64,000 nt of DNA from Methanolacinia petrolearia DSM 11571. Lineage in GTDB: Archaea; Halobacteriota; Methanomicrobia; Methanomicrobiales; Methanomicrobiaceae. The translations under genes were made by a program, and so were the position numbers. Shown piece after piece: positions 61,678 through 64,000 of this stretch. How positions within the stretch are numbered: the stretch's first letter is position 1; each line of letters opens with the position of its first letter. The notes under the pieces were generated by a model. That model was not told the origin of the DNA, made no database searches, and saw only the letters and a program-made list of their open reading frames with translations. The DNA lies in the NCBI RefSeq assembly GCF_000147875.1, contig NC_014507.1, positions 1,488,001 through 1,552,000 of the forward strand. The letters are read 5' to 3'.

Positions 61678-62748
61678 AGTATCCCGGCGTACAGCACCTG
61701 CCGTCCTCGAATACTTTTTGTTGTTAATTATAAGCAGAGATACTCAAAAAAGGTTATCTTGGAGGTATAAAAAAAGATGAAACTCGTGCCGGCAGTATTA
61801 TATGCCGGTTTGTTATCCGGCCGAGATTGTGAGCTTCCTCCGGCTCCGCGGGATTTCCTTTTTCATCCCGCAGTCATTTTAGTTTTCAAAAAAATTGAGC
61901 AGGAATCAAAACTTTGGATCTGCACAGGATCAGATAATCATAGCCTGATTTGATAATTATGAAACTCCTGCCCTTAACTTAACTTTAAGGCAGTACTTAA
62001 CTGCCCGAATTACTAGTCATCATTATGCATTTTGAGTCTCTGCATCAGCCGGAAAAGCATCTAAGAAGATATACAGGGATTCATAAAAGTCACAAAACCG
62101 GTCCAAAGCCCCCGAAGATCATCAGAAGATAATAGCAGAGAGTCCTGCACGTGAAGATGATATTCCGGGAACACGAAACAGAACCCAAAGAATCATATTT
62201 GGCTGACTAAGAAAAGGACAAAGAAAAAAAGCAGCTAAAAATATGGCCCCCCGTATTCCGGAGAAAGGAGACAAACTATCTGTTAATATTGTTCCATATG
62301 AAAAACAGAGACATTGGTGAATGAAACAGTGAAGAAAGCAATAGGATAATCTATCGTTAAAAAAATACAATTCCACTATTTTTTGTATATTTAACCATCT
62401 GAATACCGATCATAGATACAGAGTCTCAAAAGATGAATTCTGTATTACACCGGGTAAATATCGCAGAATAAGAGATTCATACAAAATTCGTACGGTTTGA
62501 ACAAAAACGAATGGAAAATTTAATATAATTGATTGTCTTTTTTAATTATAAGACTGGAAAACAAACGCAGGTCATACTCTAACTGCTGTTGTTACTGGCC
62601 GAAATTTGTTTTCTGGGGGACGGTTATTACGAATGCCAACATTAAGTCTAGCTCTGCCCATGCCGGGCGGCGAACTTTTTAGTAAGTCATACCAGCGACT
62701 ACCCGACGACATGGAATCTGCCCGTCACCTGACAGGGAGGGATGTTGA
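61678..62748. other. Gene-free stretch of about 1.1 kb
   Basis: No supported gene. It holds the carA promoter region at its left end, a short perfect hairpin (GGCAGT-ACTTA-ACTGCC, 61989-62005), a GCCGGCAG/GCCGG cluster near 61791-61822, and at its right end the GGGAGGG ribosome-binding site of the surface-protein gene. An 84-codon frame at 62122-62376 on the minus strand has no ribosome site, and I discounted it. Confidence 0.6.
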
Positions 62749-64000
62749 GTGATACCGGACAGAGGGGAACGGACCATTGCATTAATCCTTTTCATTTCGG
62801 TTTTTGTCCTGGCTGTGCCCGTCGCCGGTGAGACTATCACAATCGACAATTCTTCTTCGATTGCCAGTGCTCTTCTTTGTGTCGGCGACAGCGGGACTCT
62901 CATCCTCCAGCCGGGTATATATTTCGAAAATTCGATAACCCTGACGAACAACACCACAATTACTGCCAACATATCGGCCGGCGGCAGTGCGGCGGATACG
63001 ATCATCGACGCGGTGATGGGTGGAAGGATCTTTGATACCGGTGCCTATTCGATCTCAGTCGACAGCCTGAGTCTAAGGAACGGGTATGCAGATATCGGCG
63101 GTGCGATCTACACCACCACCGGTGAAGTAAGCATCAATTCATCCGAGTTCACAAACTGCTCGGCCAGCCAGCATGGCGGTGCAATCGATTCCAACGACAT
63201 CGTAACCGTCAACTCTTCCGCATTCACAGACTGTTCGGCTGCAAACGACGGCGGCGCGATATATTCCTACGGCTCTGAAACTGCCGTACATGCTGACAAC
63301 TCTACATTCACGCGCTGTTCCGGCAGAAACGGCGGCGCAATATTTTCCGGCCTGGACGATAATCCAGAGATCATAACCTCATCCACGTTCATAAACTGTA
63401 CAGCTACAAATAAAGGCGGTGCGGTCTATACCAATACCGGCGGCGGCACAACCTTCGAATCGTCCACATTCACGGACTGCACTGCCGGAAGTGGCAGGGG
63501 CGGTGCAATATTTTCCGGCGGCAACTCTCTTTTAACTATTGCCTCATCGGGTTTTACAAACTGCACAGCCGGACAAGGAGGTGCGATCCTGTCCAACTCT
63601 CTTAATTTAACAACCATTACATCATCAACATTCACAAACTGCTCGGCTACAAACGGCGGCACGATCCAAACCGGCGAAGCAGTCACCCTAACCATCAGCG
63701 TATCCACGTTCACGGGCTGTTCGGCCACCGGCAACGGGAGCGCAGTCAACTCCGACGGCGCCGGTACCGTAACAGTTACCTCCTCCGTATTCTCGGACTG
63801 CTCGGCCGGCCTGCACGGCGGCGTAATTTTTTCTGCCAACGATACCATAACTGTGGATTCTTCCGTGTTCACAGGCTGTTCGGCTACAAACGGCGGCGCG
63901 ATATATTCCTATCTTAACACTGTAACCGTCAACGCCTCGACTTTCACGGGCTGCTCGGCAGACAGGGGCGGTGCGATCTTTTCCGCCAATGATAACGTGA
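62749..64000 (+). CDS. Adhesin-like surface protein with PMP-type repeats (partial)
   Basis: The frame is open from a GTG at 62749 to the window end (417 codons and continuing), with GGGAGGG seven bases upstream. A signal peptide (about residues 10-27, IALILFISVFVLAVPVAG) precedes a GDSGTLILQPGIYFE entry typical of right-handed beta-helix surface proteins. At least ten imperfect repeats of about 25-30 residues follow, with the pattern FTxCSAxxGGAI and a central Ser/Asn/Thr-rich strand. This resembles the polymorphic-membrane-protein repeats of bacterial adhesins and the adhesin-like proteins of methanogens. It is secreted and probably cell-surface. The C-terminus and anchor are outside the window. 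Confidence 0.92.
   Translation, partial: MIPDRGERTIALILFISVFVLAVPVAGETITIDNSSSIASALLCVGDSGTLILQPGIYFENSITLTNNTTITANISAGGSAADTIIDAVMGGRIFDTGAYSISVDSLSLRNGYADIGGAIYTTTGEVSINSSEFTNCSASQHGGAIDSNDIVTVNSSAFTDCSAANDGGAIYSYGSETAVHADNSTFTRCSGRNGGAIFSGLDDNPEIITSSTFINCTATNKGGAVYTNTGGGTTFESSTFTDCTAGSGRGGAIFSGGNSLLTIASSGFTNCTAGQGGAILSNSLNLTTITSSTFTNCSATNGGTIQTGEAVTLTISVSTFTGCSATGNGSAVNSDGAGTVTVTSSVFSDCSAGLHGGVIFSANDTITVDSSVFTGCSATNGGAIYSYLNTVTVNASTFTGCSADRGGAIFSANDNV

Noticed and set aside
62122-62376. 84-codon minus-strand frame in the carA-adhesin gap
   Set aside because: It has no ribosome-binding site and an odd composition, and nothing supports coding.
1-64000. tRNA, rRNA and CRISPR arrays
   Set aside because: I saw no cloverleaf with a GTTCGAATC-type arm, no rRNA landmark and no regularly spaced direct repeats. 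A dedicated search could still find a tRNA.

Overview
The window is a chromosomal segment of a methanogenic archaeon, most likely of the order Methanomicrobiales (a Methanoplanus/Methanolacinia-like organism is my best guess from gene content). Reasons: archaeal GGTGATC/GGAGG ribosome-binding sites, lipoproteins with short signal peptides, methanogen-type PAS kinases, an FmdE-family protein, an adhesin-like beta-helix protein, and an AbrB/PhoU phosphate regulator. The genus call is inference. I recognised no rRNA, tRNA or CRISPR by eye.

Region 1 (0.2-12.6 kb): a lone radical SAM gene and a small gene that recurs 13 kb away, then an expanded cassette of PepSY/YcdB-like lipoproteins and ABC-2 exporter genes. 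The cassette looks tandemly duplicated. Module 1 is ATPase, permease A, permease B, lipoprotein. Module 2 keeps permease A, permease B and lipoprotein, but its ATPase is reduced to a 32-codon remnant. Upstream are two intact and one broken lipoprotein genes. Conserved promoter-proximal boxes recur with each copy.

Region 2 (12.8-16 kb): an AlbA_2/RecG-type regulator-like gene, the second copy of the small gene, and GC-rich intergenic repeats.

Region 3 (15.9-27.6 kb): a phosphate and polyphosphate island. A divergent AbrB-PhoU regulator faces pstS, a fused pstC-pstA, pstB, phoU, ppk1, a CHAD-phosphoesterase fusion, an HD protein and a Ppx/GppA-HD protein. Together they import phosphate, build polyphosphate, bind it and degrade it.

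Region 4 (27.6-40.3 kb): PAS sensor proteins, a TPR lipoprotein, an IS66 transposase remnant broken by a small inserted element, a secreted protein, and a three-gene segment (PAS protein, RNase III-like protein, ABC-class ATPase) bracketed by inverted copies of a 330-350 bp repeat. Thioredoxin-like, PNPOx-like and CBS-type pyrophosphatase genes follow. A second repeat family, a chain of GC-rich hairpins, lies between genes here and at 51 kb.

Region 5 (40.9-57.4 kb): metal- or metal-chelate-related. One FecB/FecCD-type ABC transporter has two binding proteins and a methyltransferase. Next is FeoA plus a 1362-residue acyl-CoA-dehydratase-activase-type protein plus a small Cys-containing protein. 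Last is a PadR-led operon with TrmO-like, FmdE, a methyltransferase and a second binding-protein ABC transporter. Similar operator-like sequences precede all three blocks, suggesting one regulon.

Region 6 (57.4-64 kb): carA-carB on the minus strand, about 1 kb without a gene, and the 5' part of a large repeat-rich surface protein that runs off the window.
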